A stretch of DNA of 64,000 nt from Streptococcus constellatus subsp. constellatus. GTDB lineage: Bacteria; Bacillota; Bacilli; Lactobacillales; Streptococcaceae. The stretch is taken from NCBI RefSeq assembly GCF_023167545.1, contig NZ_AP014647.1:1736001-1800000 (forward strand), given 5' to 3'. The notes below the pieces were generated by a model. The model was not told the origin of the DNA. It saw only the letters and a program-made list of their open reading frames with translations, and did not search any database. Below, in pieces: positions 10,921 through 20,071 of this stretch. Both the position numbers and the translations under genes were made by a program. The first letter of the stretch is position 1; each line of letters begins with the position of its first letter.

Positions 10921-13566
10921 CTACTTCGCTTCATACCAGGTTTTGCCAGCACTTTCGTCCGCTTTCAAGGGTACAACAAGTTCAATGGCAGATTCCATGA
11001 TGTCTTTGACCAGCGTTTTGATAGCGGTCAGTTCGTTTTCAGGTACTTCCAGCACAATTTCGTCATGAACTTGCAGCAACATCCTAGTTTTAAAATTCCT
11101 ATCTGTCAGAGCTTGATCCAGCCGAATCATAGCAATTTTGAGAATATCAGCTGCACTGCCCTGAATGGGCGAATTGATTGCTGTTCGTTCTGCAAATCCT
11201 CGGACATTGAAATTACGAGAATTAATATCTGGAATCTCCCGACGACGGTGGAAGAGAGTTTCTACATAGCCTTTATCTCGAGCCTCTCGTACCACATTTT
11301 CCATATAATTCTTAATTCCAGGATAGCGTTCAAAATAAGTATCAATATAAGATTTAGCTTCTTTACGGCTAATCCCCAGATTGTTGGCAAGTCCAAAATC
11401 AGAAATCCCGTAAACAACACCAAAGTTGACAGCTTTAGCATTACGGCGATCATTTGGTGTCACATCCTCTGGCTTTTCAATACCAAAAACCCGCATAGCT
11501 GTCGAAGTGTGAATATCAGCTCCATGTCTGAATGCTTCAATTAAATGTTCATCACCCGAAATATGCGCCAAAACGCGCAGCTCAATTTGTGAGTAGTCGG
11601 AACTGAGCAAGACACTATCCTTCCACTCCGGCACAAAAGCTTTCCGAATTAAGCGTCCTTGCTCCAAACGAATTGGAATATTTTGCAGATTGGGATCCAC
11701 GCTAGATAGTCTTCCTGTCTGGGTCAAATCTTGAAGATAGCGAGTATGAATCCTTCCGTCTGCTAAAATCCAATCCTGTAGCCCCATGACATAGGTTGAT
11801 TGAATCTTAGCAATTTGCCGATAGTCCAGAATTTTTTCCACAATTGGCGCGATTGGTGCCAAACGTTCTAAGACATCCACGGCTGTAGAATAGCCCGTTT
11901 TGGTTTTCTTCGTGAAAGATGTTGGCAGACCTAATTTTTCAAAGAGAATGCCCCCCAACTGTTTAGGCGAATTGATATTAAACTCTTCCCCTGCTAAGTC
12001 ATAAATTTCCTGAGTTAGTCGAGCTAAAACTTCCTCATTTTCAGTCTGCATCGTTTGCAATGTTTCGCGCTCTACCTTGATACCAGCAATTTCCATCTTA
12101 GCAAGGACAAAAGCTAGCGGCTGCTCCATTTCGTACAGGAGATTAAGTTGATCGTGCTGACGTAGCAAGTCCGTCATAGGTTGTTCTGTTTCAACAAGAA
12201 CTGTGACTTTTTTGGCTAGATGACTCAATAAAATAGCTTTTTCAGGCAATGCCCGCTTAGCTCCTTTTCCATAAACCACTTCATCTTCAACGAGTCTAGT
12301 CTTGCCATAAAGATTAGCAATCGTTGCAATTTCATTGTTATCAACGGTCGAAAGAAGGTACTTAGCTAAACGACTATCAAACGCTGGTTGCGAAAGCTCA
12401 ATGCCTAAGCGACTGAGTAAGACTTTAGAGCGTTTAAAGTCATAAACCTTCAAGGCTGTATTCCCCAGAAATTCTTTGAAAACCGGCTGCTGCAAAAGAC
12501 TGATGTCCTGACTGGCATAAATCTGCTGTGAATTTCCCCAAGCAAAGCCAACCATCTCGTCTATGTGGTAATTGTCCCCCAACATTTCAAAGTAGAAAAA
12601 ACCGTCTGCACTGAGCATTTCTGGACAAACTTCCGTCACTTCTTCAAAAGTAATGTCAGTCGTTTCCTCTGGATCTATCTCTGCTTCTAGCGCTTGCTTA
12701 AATTGTTTAAAGCCCATCTCGTCATAGAACTTGCTCAGGGTCTCTATCTGCGGACCCTTATAAACCAAATCATCCAGCCCGATTTCAATCGGAGCCTGAG
12801 TGTTAATAGTCACCAAAGTCTTGGACAAGAAGGCTTGTTCCTTGTCATTGATCAGATTTTCCTTCATCTTGGAAGCCTTGAGCTGGTCGATATTTTCATA
12901 GAGATTTTCTAGGGAACCATACTCCAAGAGGAGCTTGAGGCCGGTTTTCTCGCCAATCTTGGTCACGCCGGGGATATTGTCCGACTGATCGCCCATCAGC
13001 GCCTTAAGGTCAATGAACTGCTCTGGCGTGATACCCATCTTTTCCATGAGGTAGGCTGGGGTAAATTCCTCAAACTCGGCCACGCCTTTCTTGGAAATTT
13101 CCACTACGGTATTATCATCCGTCAGCTGAATCAAGTCTTTATCGCCGCTGACAATGGTCACATCGTAAGGCACAGCTGTCTTTTCAGCCATCTTATCCAA
13201 GGTTCCGATGATGTCATCTGCCTCGTACTGAGCCAAGTCGTAGTAGCGGATGCCTAAGTAGTCCAGCATTTCTCGGATAAAGGGCAGCTGCTCCCGAAAT
13301 TCATCCGGTGTCTTGGCCCTACCAGCCTTATAGTCGGCGTACATCTCGGTCCGGAAGGTCGTCTTGCCAGCATCAAAAGCTACCAAGATATGAGTCGGCT
13401 GCACGCGCTCCATCAAGTGATTGAGCATGAGATGGAAGCCATAAATGGCATTGGTGTGCAGACCCGATGGACTCTTGAAACGGTCGATTTGATTATAAAG
13501 CGCAAAAAAAGCGCGAAAAGCAACGGACGAACCGTCGATTAATAATAACTTGTTCTTTTTTTCCAT
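10921..13566 (-). CDS. polA: DNA polymerase I
   Basis: Repair and Okazaki-fragment polymerase. 881 residues. Residues 1 to about 290 are the 5'-3' exonuclease (LLIDGSSVAFRAFFAL; GDQSDNIPGV). About 300-480 is a 3'-5' exonuclease-like domain without the usual D-x-E residues, matching the known absence of proofreading in pneumococcal Pol I. About 500-881 is the polymerase (motif A DYSQIELRVLAHIS, motif B RRNAKAVNFGVVYG, motif C QVHDEIVLE). An extended -10 (TGTTATAAT on the minus strand, 13570-13580) lies just upstream. The large ATPase gene ends only 61 bases before its start. Confidence 0.97.
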   Translation of the reverse strand: MEKKNKLLLIDGSSVAFRAFFALYNQIDRFKSPSGLHTNAIYGFHLMLNHLMERVQPTHILVAFDAGKTTFRTEMYADYKAGRAKTPDEFREQLPFIREMLDYLGIRYYDLAQYEADDIIGTLDKMAEKTAVPYDVTIVSGDKDLIQLTDDNTVVEISKKGVAEFEEFTPAYLMEKMGITPEQFIDLKALMGDQSDNIPGVTKIGEKTGLKLLLEYGSLENLYENIDQLKASKMKENLINDKEQAFLSKTLVTINTQAPIEIGLDDLVYKGPQIETLSKFYDEMGFKQFKQALEAEIDPEETTDITFEEVTEVCPEMLSADGFFYFEMLGDNYHIDEMVGFAWGNSQQIYASQDISLLQQPVFKEFLGNTALKVYDFKRSKVLLSRLGIELSQPAFDSRLAKYLLSTVDNNEIATIANLYGKTRLVEDEVVYGKGAKRALPEKAILLSHLAKKVTVLVETEQPMTDLLRQHDQLNLLYEMEQPLAFVLAKMEIAGIKVERETLQTMQTENEEVLARLTQEIYDLAGEEFNINSPKQLGGILFEKLGLPTSFTKKTKTGYSTAVDVLERLAPIAPIVEKILDYRQIAKIQSTYVMGLQDWILADGRIHTRYLQDLTQTGRLSSVDPNLQNIPIRLEQGRLIRKAFVPEWKDSVLLSSDYSQIELRVLAHISGDEHLIEAFRHGADIHTSTAMRVFGIEKPEDVTPNDRRNAKAVNFGVVYGISDFGLANNLGISRKEAKSYIDTYFERYPGIKNYMENVVREARDKGYVETLFHRRREIPDINSRNFNVRGFAERTAINSPIQGSAADILKIAMIRLDQALTDRNFKTRMLLQVHDEIVLEVPENELTAIKTLVKDIMESAIELVVPLKADESAGKTWYEAK

Positions 13567-13627
13567 AGGTTTATTATAACACGAAAGGCGGACAAAGACA
13601 GAAAAGGCGATGTGGAAAATAATTTAC

Positions 13628-16600
13628 TTAAAACTCTTTTTCCAATTCTCTTTCAATAGCTTTACGCTTGCCATCTATTAGTTTATCCAAGTATATTAGC
13701 AAGTTAATGTAGTCTATATCAGCTTCAAATATTTCTTTGATCTTTTCTAAGAGTTCTTTTTCTAGTTCCAAGACCGGAACGTGACTACCAGTAAATAAAT
13801 ATGAATACGGACTAAAATGTATTTCTTGAAAAGACTTCTTACCAAATTCTTTCGATTTGAGCAGTTTAAATAATAGTAATCTTTGCTTACTATCTTCTAT
13901 AACTTCTACACCTAGATTGACTAATCTAATTGCAAATTGCTCATTGTTTGTTTCCTCCAGCATTTCTAATATGATCTGACTGTCATTTTTTAGAATATCA
14001 TCAAGCATATTGTTATAGTAGTAATATGGCCTATTTATTGCAAAGCGGATAAACTTTTTATAAATTTCTTTCTTATCTCTAAATCCATTTATAGTATGTA
14101 ATACCATGTATCCTAAATTAGAGCTTCCCATTTTTAGCTCATCAATTTTCTTCAATACTTCTACCGCAAAATTAATATCATTTTCTCCTAATTTTTGAAA
14201 AAGCTTATAGGTGTGATCCTTACTGCTCCCTAAATTGATTAAATACTGAGACTTTAAATCGTTTTCTCCAATTAGATTTATTAATTTTGGCACCTCTTCT
14301 TCTCTTATAAAATCAAAAATAACAAAATTATTATTCACCGCTTTTTGTATTAACAACTCTTTTAAACTAGGATCTTTCAAAATCAATCTCTCAAAATTTA
14401 AGATTGTAAAATAACATGGTAAAGAATTAGCTTCTAGAATACTCTTTAATGTTTGTAAATCTTCATTTTTTACTTTTTCAAGTTGAGTTAAATAAGCAAG
14501 CTCCCATTCATATTTTTCTAATTCTGGAGAGGATGCAATAACATACCGCATTGAACTTTTCTCAATATTTTCTAAAAAACTAATAGGAGTCCTGTTTTCA
14601 AAATGATAGTTTGATTTAAACATAGAATTTAAAAATTTTATCTTATTATCATTTTTTAATAGCAAAAACATATTAAATAGCACCAGTTCAATATTTATAT
14701 CATTCATAAACAAGCTATTTTTAAATTGATTTGCAAAATTGAAAATATTTTGCAAATTGCTTGAATAGCTATTTGCAATTTGTTGTAGTTTAATTTCAGC
14801 ATCATCCTCATAAAACCAAGCATGGTTAGGATTTGTTAAATTATTATATATTTTTTGTCTGTCAGAAATTATATAATCATCAAAAACAATCGGTAAGTTT
14901 TCTTTCACTTCAGCTTTATGCAAAGCATAGACTATTTTTTCTCCAATCATAGATAAGTTTTTAATGTCATTAAAAAATAATTTCCTAATATTTCTCAAAT
15001 CTCCAAGGATAATATTACAATGACTTTCTGAATAGGTCAAAATTTTTCTTCTGTAATCATATAGCATTTTCTCAATATAAAATCGAGTTTCATAACTCCC
15101 TATATTATACAAATTCGCTAAAAGTTTTAGTATACTTCTATGATACTGTTTTAATTTTTCACTATCTGGGACTTTATAGCGCCCAAATGTAAATGTCTCT
15201 TCATGAGCTTCTGTTCTTTCGATTTCAATTTTAAGATACTGCTTCAAAATTGTCACGATTAATTCTTGGTTATAACTTTTTGTCAAATCAAGATTAGCAA
15301 GTTCAGAAATGGTATTTTCAGCTAAGGTATAATCAATATATTCTCTTTCTGTAACCAAACCGTAGTTTGCTTCAAGAATACTATAAACCTCAGAAATCTT
15401 ATTAGGATTTTTATCAAAGTACTTTAACAATAATTGGAGAATTTGACTACAATATTTTGTCCGTGTAGTTACAAATATAATATTTAAAACTGAATCCTCA
15501 ATAGATTCCTTTTTATCCTTCTGATTAATAAAATTAGTCTTTGTATAAGCCTGAGACTCTATATTATCAATTTTATTTTTAACGTGTGAAATTGCTTCTA
15601 AAGGAAGTAATACTCCAAATTGTATTAAAAACTTTTCTTTAAGTTCATCACTTTCAAAATTACTTTCATTGTAATAATATGATTTAACTGCATCAGAAAC
15701 GCCTTCTAAATCACTCTCTTTCCTAATAAAATTGGAACATTGATTTAGTATTTGAACAACTCTTTGACCGTTTACTGGATATAACTCATGTAAAATTTCT
15801 AAAATTGATATTTTCTTATTAATTAAAAACTTGATAACTATATAATCATCTAATGATTGATCTGCTATCTTTACAATTTTGTCGTTATAAATATTACACA
15901 ACTCTCGCTCATGAAGCTTCTCCACTGCACTCTTAAAGTCAGTATTTGTTATATCAGTTATTTTTAGTAATTTATTGAATTCCTGGTTCTCTTCTAAACT
16001 TTCCAGTCTAATCTTTTTTAAGTAAGATAAAATAAATAAAGTCTTTTGTTCTGCATAAATAATGTTGTTTTTATTTAAAATTTCTTCATAGTAATCTTTT
16101 AAAATATCAATCTCGTCATTAAAATTAGTCAAATCCCGAGAGCTAGATAACTTCGCTGCAATGACTGCAATACGTGGATTGCTTTTAGATATCGTTTTTA
16201 TATGTTCTATTTCTTTATTGGTAAAATCGTTTCGAGAGAATTGATTGAGTAATTCCTTAAAATTATCATCTTTTATAAGTTCTGGCTCAATATTATTGTA
16301 CCCATAAACTTTAATATTATTGATTACATCTTTTTTAGCATAATCACGTACCGTAAGAATAAACTGAATATTACTAGTCGTGTTCAGTAGCCCAAGTGTA
16401 GAAATATAATTTTGTGTAGTATTAACATCATCAATAAAAACAATATTTTCTTTGTGTAAATTTAGATTGCGTTTTACATCTTGATAAATGTCTTGATTGT
16501 TGCTCTTAACACAAATAATGTTATATTTATTTCGGTCGAGCAAAGAGCAAATTTCAATTGCTAATCTAGTTTTCCCTGTTCCAGGCTTAGCAGATATTAA

Positions 16601-17209
16601 GAAGATTCGTTTCTCACTTGATTTAATGGTATTTATAATTTCACTTACATCTCCAATATAGTCATTTGATATAGGAGCATTAGTTTTACTCTCATCATGA
16701 ATTCTTATGAAGTCATTGATAGACCAAACTTGCTCTGTAGATTCACTGATTGATAGATACTCTTTTGCTAAATATTGAAAATCTATCTTTGTAAGATCAT
16801 TAGCAATTTCATTAATTCCAATCAATTCTAGCTGATAAGGCTCAGCCATTTTTTCTAGATCTTCTTTTTGTTTAATTGTTATATTTGAAGAAGTATGACA
16901 ACAAATAAGTCTCCCAACTTTATCTTCAGCAATATTTTCCTCTAAAATTTTTTCCTTAACTGACTGAATGTCTCCTTCTAATTTAGATATTACAGACTTA
17001 TGGGTGCCATACATAATATAAATATATTTACCATCTTCCTCAGCGTAAGAATCTGGAGTCCCTTTAGTTGTTTTATCTGTTCCTTCTTGTGAACCTAATG
17101 AAACAATTTTAAAATCGTATTTTCTTCTTAGGTACGCATCACCTAGTTTTTGAAATCTTCCTCCTTCTAACTCTTTTATAGCATTTTCAAATTTATTAAC
17201 TAAGGTCAT
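13628..17209 (-). CDS. Nuclease-like/STAND-like P-loop ATPase, candidate defence protein
   Basis: 1193 residues, unnamed. Seen: an N-terminal domain (about 1-150) with FENAIKEL, a GTDKTTKGTPDSY segment (D53) and a beta strand YIYIMYGTHK. This resembles the PD-(D/E)xK-like module found before P-loop ATPases, but the expected acidic residue on that strand appears to be Met. Next an ATPase with Walker A SAKPGTGKT (206-214), Walker B IVFIDDV (256-262) and a sensor-like ILTVRDY (284-290). The last ~850 residues are helical, repeat-like and rich in Lys, Ile, Asn and Glu. Very AT-rich compared with polA and the PTS genes. Single gene with its own extended -10, inserted ahead of polA. This architecture is common in antiphage ATPases; function here is inference. 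Confidence 0.6.
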   Translation of the reverse strand: MTLVNKFENAIKELEGGRFQKLGDAYLRRKYDFKIVSLGSQEGTDKTTKGTPDSYAEEDGKYIYIMYGTHKSVISKLEGDIQSVKEKILEENIAEDKVGRLICCHTSSNITIKQKEDLEKMAEPYQLELIGINEIANDLTKIDFQYLAKEYLSISESTEQVWSINDFIRIHDESKTNAPISNDYIGDVSEIINTIKSSEKRIFLISAKPGTGKTRLAIEICSLLDRNKYNIICVKSNNQDIYQDVKRNLNLHKENIVFIDDVNTTQNYISTLGLLNTTSNIQFILTVRDYAKKDVINNIKVYGYNNIEPELIKDDNFKELLNQFSRNDFTNKEIEHIKTISKSNPRIAVIAAKLSSSRDLTNFNDEIDILKDYYEEILNKNNIIYAEQKTLFILSYLKKIRLESLEENQEFNKLLKITDITNTDFKSAVEKLHERELCNIYNDKIVKIADQSLDDYIVIKFLINKKISILEILHELYPVNGQRVVQILNQCSNFIRKESDLEGVSDAVKSYYYNESNFESDELKEKFLIQFGVLLPLEAISHVKNKIDNIESQAYTKTNFINQKDKKESIEDSVLNIIFVTTRTKYCSQILQLLLKYFDKNPNKISEVYSILEANYGLVTEREYIDYTLAENTISELANLDLTKSYNQELIVTILKQYLKIEIERTEAHEETFTFGRYKVPDSEKLKQYHRSILKLLANLYNIGSYETRFYIEKMLYDYRRKILTYSESHCNIILGDLRNIRKLFFNDIKNLSMIGEKIVYALHKAEVKENLPIVFDDYIISDRQKIYNNLTNPNHAWFYEDDAEIKLQQIANSYSSNLQNIFNFANQFKNSLFMNDINIELVLFNMFLLLKNDNKIKFLNSMFKSNYHFENRTPISFLENIEKSSMRYVIASSPELEKYEWELAYLTQLEKVKNEDLQTLKSILEANSLPCYFTILNFERLILKDPSLKELLIQKAVNNNFVIFDFIREEEVPKLINLIGENDLKSQYLINLGSSKDHTYKLFQKLGENDINFAVEVLKKIDELKMGSSNLGYMVLHTINGFRDKKEIYKKFIRFAINRPYYYYNNMLDDILKNDSQIILEMLEETNNEQFAIRLVNLGVEVIEDSKQRLLLFKLLKSKEFGKKSFQEIHFSPYSYLFTGSHVPVLELEKELLEKIKEIFEADIDYINLLIYLDKLIDGKRKAIERELEKEF

Positions 17210-17244
17210 GGTCTTCCCTCTTTTAAATTTTTATAATTAATTAG

Positions 17245-17250
17245 ATTATA
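17245..17250 (-). promoter_or_regulatory. Extended -10 for the large ATPase gene
   Basis: On the minus strand TGATATAAT gives an extended -10 box 36 bases before the ATG at 17209. No good -35 is visible. GAGGG is spaced seven bases before the start. Confidence 0.55.
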
Positions 17251-17373
17251 TCATCTATTTGATTAACAAGTATATGTTTTATACAAGACTTGCCGCCTAC
17301 ATTTTGTTTACTAAAATCTCCAACTATCCTATCTTTAGATAAAAACTAAAGAATCTCTCGCCTTCTCCAAAAG

Positions 17374-17427
17374 AAAAAAGCAGGCAAGACTGACAATAGA
17401 TCAGTTCTAGTCTGCTTTTGTTTTTTT
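17374..17427 (-). terminator. Terminator of the PTS-phosphatase unit
   Basis: Minus-strand arms AAAAGCAGACT and AGTCTTGCCTGCTTTT pair around a loop and end in T6. It lies 17 bases after the phosphatase stop. The plus strand also ends in T7, so it may work from both sides. Confidence 0.75.
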
Positions 17428-17443
17428 ATTCTAAATTTGAAGC

Positions 17444-18211
17444 TTATAAACTCAGCAATTGTTCCAAATGCTTGACTGCGTCTGCAAAGCTATCAACGAC
17501 ATAGGTGGCAGCCGCTTGGACATTGGCTGAGGCATGTGTCATACAATAGGAAATATCGGATTTTTCAAACATCGAGATGTCATTTCCAGAGTCGCCAAAT
17601 GCCACAACTAGTTGATAATGCTTTTTCAAAAGCTGTAAACCACTACCTTTTGAAACATCTTTCGCAGTCACTTCTATGCGAGTGCTCCCTGATTGATAGA
17701 CTTCTAAGTGGGGGAAATGTTCTTTTAATTCTTTTACATAGACAGACGTTTTCGCTGCTTCTGGACGAATGTTAAACTTGTAAATCTGACGTTGCCGAAC
17801 CAGATCATAAGGATTTTCCAAGCAAAGAATGGGCATATTCCACAAACGCCGATTGTCCTCATGGTCAAAGTTGCCAATTCTCTCTTCGCCATCAAGTGCA
17901 TCAAAAACGAGTTTTTCTTTTTTGAGGTAGTCTAACAAGGCCTGTACATCTGCTGATGCCAACTTTTGAGAAAATAATATATTCCCATTTTCAGCAATCA
18001 TGGCGCCGTTAAATCCGATTGCATAGCTTAAATGAAGCTGATTACGTTGCGTAATGTAGTTGATTTCCTTGACAGAACGACCCGTAGCAATAGCGAAGTC
18101 ACTGTAACGTGTCAACTTTTGATAAGCTTGCCAGTCTACTGAATTAACATCAACAGAATTTTTCACAAAAGTTCCGTCTAAATCTGTTACACATAAAATC
18201 TTATGTGCCAT
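17444..18211 (-). CDS. Cof-type HAD phosphatase
   Basis: 255-residue haloacid-dehalogenase hydrolase. Motif I is VTDLDGTF (D10, D12), motif II AIATGRS, and motif IV VVAFGDSGNDISMF near residue 208, with a class IIB cap between. It begins 2 bases after the PTS gene stop, so it is coupled with it. The likely job is dephosphorylating the sugar phosphate delivered by that PTS. The exact substrate is not visible. Confidence 0.85.
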   Translation of the reverse strand: MAHKILCVTDLDGTFVKNSVDVNSVDWQAYQKLTRYSDFAIATGRSVKEINYITQRNQLHLSYAIGFNGAMIAENGNILFSQKLASADVQALLDYLKKEKLVFDALDGEERIGNFDHEDNRRLWNMPILCLENPYDLVRQRQIYKFNIRPEAAKTSVYVKELKEHFPHLEVYQSGSTRIEVTAKDVSKGSGLQLLKKHYQLVVAFGDSGNDISMFEKSDISYCMTHASANVQAAATYVVDSFADAVKHLEQLLSL

Positions 18212-18213
18212 GG

Positions 18214-19908
18214 CTATTCCTCTAAACCTAGAATGTCTTGGATTTCCATTTTGAGAACATTGGCATAAGCGCCATAGATAGATTGCATTTGCATGCCATT
18301 TTCAGCAAAACCAAGTGCTTCATATTGGTTGACAATCGTATCCTTATCCACTAATGATTTATCCTTGACATCAATCCGCAAACGAGTGATACAAGCATTG
18401 ACATCAACAATATTTTCTGGACCACCGTGGGCTGCAATCAAACCGAGAGCCTGTTGGTGCGTTTTTTCTTGCTTGCTAAGTTCTTTCCCTTCAGATTTTT
18501 CTGGAATAGGTGCTGTATCCTGCGGAGCTGCTTGACCGACATTTTGAATCTTCAAGCCATATTTACCACGCGCTTCTTGCTTACTTGCCAACTTGACTTC
18601 ATCCGTATCTTCTCGACCTGGAGTCTTAAAGTTGAATTTCAAAATCATAAATTTAAAAACATAATAATAAAGGAAGAAATAAGGGATACCTACTAAGAAG
18701 ACGAGCCACCAGTGCGTTTTAGGTCCTTGCAACACACCGTAGATTACAAGGTTAATGAAACCATGTCCAGTAGGAGTTGCTACACCAGCACCCAGCATGT
18801 GCATAACAAACAAAGCAGAACCTGCCAAAACAGCGTGCACAGCGTAAAGCATTGGTGCCACAAAAAGGAAAGTAAATTCGATTGGCTCTGTAATACCAGT
18901 CAAGAATGAAGTTCCGGCTGCTGCAAAGAGAAGCGAACCTGCTACTTTACGTTTTTCTGGAGAAGCTGTCTTGTACATAGCATAAGCAGCACCAGAAAGA
19001 CCGAACATGAAGTAAACAAACTTACCACCATTGAAACGCGTAATAGATGGGTCAATAGACTTGATTGAAGAATCCGCTAAAGAAGCAAGGTAGGCATTGA
19101 CCGTACCAACGACATGGTTACCACCAATTGTCCATGAGCCACCAAGCTCTGTCGTACGGACCGGCCAGTTGAGACCATGGTGCAAACCAAACGGCAAGAG
19201 AGCCCGCTCAATCAATCCATATAAGAAAGTGCCAATCGGGCCTGACTTCAAAACGAGGATAGACACTGCGCTAATGCCTGCTTGAATAGTCGGCCAAATA
19301 AAGAAGATTGCAACGGCTACAAAGGACATCGCCACCATAGTGACAATTGGTACGAAACGAGGTCCACTGAAGAAACCAATCATGGTTGGCAATTCTTGTT
19401 TCACAGCCCATTTGTGAATGAAGTAAACAGAAACCCCAACGATAATCCCTCCAAACACACTGAGGTCCATGGTTTGAATTCCTAGAACCTTTGTCTGCAT
19501 GGCATTTGATAAAGCTAGCTTAGCTGCACCGCTTGATAAGTTAGCAGTATTGACTAGCCTTCCACTGATTTTCAATAAGAAATTCAAAACATTGTGCAAA
19601 ACAAGAAAACCTAACAAACCAGATAAAGCTGCCGACCCTTTTTCCCGTTTTGCAAGACCAACTGAAACTCCGACTGCAAAAATAACAGGCAAGTTGCTAA
19701 AAGCTGTACCACCAAGCGCAATGAAAAATTTCATGACAAATTGAAAAACTGCATTGTTCAAAAATGGGAACATCTTGAGTGTGTTTTCATTGGTAAAAGC
19801 TGTACCAATACCTTGAATAATCCCTGCACCGGGCAGTACCGAAACAGGGAGTAAGAATGAGCGTCCAAATTGCTCAAAGGCAGAGATAAATTTATTCTTC
19901 TCTTTCAT
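18214..19908 (-). CDS. PTS transporter EIICB (glucose/maltose/GlcNAc class)
   Basis: 564-residue sugar permease of the phosphotransferase system. Residues 1 to about 420 are the EIIC channel with roughly ten membrane segments and the conserved GLHHGLNWP and GITEPIEF elements. A linker leads to EIIB with VNACITRLRIDV, whose phospho-acceptor is near C506. No EIIA domain is fused, so EIIA must come from another locus. Divergent from rpiR, with AAAACGTTTT-type operators between them, and followed by a phosphatase. Substrate uncertain; an alpha-glucoside is plausible. Confidence 0.9.
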   Translation of the reverse strand: MKEKNKFISAFEQFGRSFLLPVSVLPGAGIIQGIGTAFTNENTLKMFPFLNNAVFQFVMKFFIALGGTAFSNLPVIFAVGVSVGLAKREKGSAALSGLLGFLVLHNVLNFLLKISGRLVNTANLSSGAAKLALSNAMQTKVLGIQTMDLSVFGGIIVGVSVYFIHKWAVKQELPTMIGFFSGPRFVPIVTMVAMSFVAVAIFFIWPTIQAGISAVSILVLKSGPIGTFLYGLIERALLPFGLHHGLNWPVRTTELGGSWTIGGNHVVGTVNAYLASLADSSIKSIDPSITRFNGGKFVYFMFGLSGAAYAMYKTASPEKRKVAGSLLFAAAGTSFLTGITEPIEFTFLFVAPMLYAVHAVLAGSALFVMHMLGAGVATPTGHGFINLVIYGVLQGPKTHWWLVFLVGIPYFFLYYYVFKFMILKFNFKTPGREDTDEVKLASKQEARGKYGLKIQNVGQAAPQDTAPIPEKSEGKELSKQEKTHQQALGLIAAHGGPENIVDVNACITRLRIDVKDKSLVDKDTIVNQYEALGFAENGMQMQSIYGAYANVLKMEIQDILGLEE

Positions 19909-19957
19909 TTTTTTTGCTCCTTGTATTTTTCTGTTTTCATTTTAACAAAAATAAACG

Positions 19958-19971
19958 TGAAAACGTTTTTT
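19958..19971. promoter_or_regulatory. Operator-like site upstream of the PTS gene
   Basis: TGAAAACGTTTTTT shares the core AAAACGTTTT with the site at 20028-20044. It lies upstream of a probable -10 (TAAAAT on the minus strand). It also resembles a CcpA cre box in its first half. It could bind the RpiR regulator, CcpA, or both. Confidence 0.5.
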
Positions 19972-19999
19972 TAGAAAGAAGTTTCTATCTTGCATAATT

Positions 20000-20029
20000 T
20001 TGACTATTTCGGTAAAATTTTACTAAGTA
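20000..20029 (+). promoter_or_regulatory. rpiR promoter
   Basis: TTGACT (20000-20005), an 18-base spacer and TAAGTA (20024-20029). The palindromic operator starts inside the -10, which suggests autoregulation. Confidence 0.5.
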
Positions 20030-20044
20030 GAAAACGTTTTTCTA
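20028..20044. promoter_or_regulatory. Palindromic operator TAGAAAACGTTTTTCTA
   Basis: A near-perfect 17-base palindrome between rpiR and the PTS gene, overlapping the rpiR -10 and start point. The core is repeated at 19958-19971. By position it is the likely binding site of the RpiR-family regulator encoded next to it. Confidence 0.6.
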
Positions 20045-20071
20045 AAAACAAGGTTTTAGAAAAGAGGCTTT

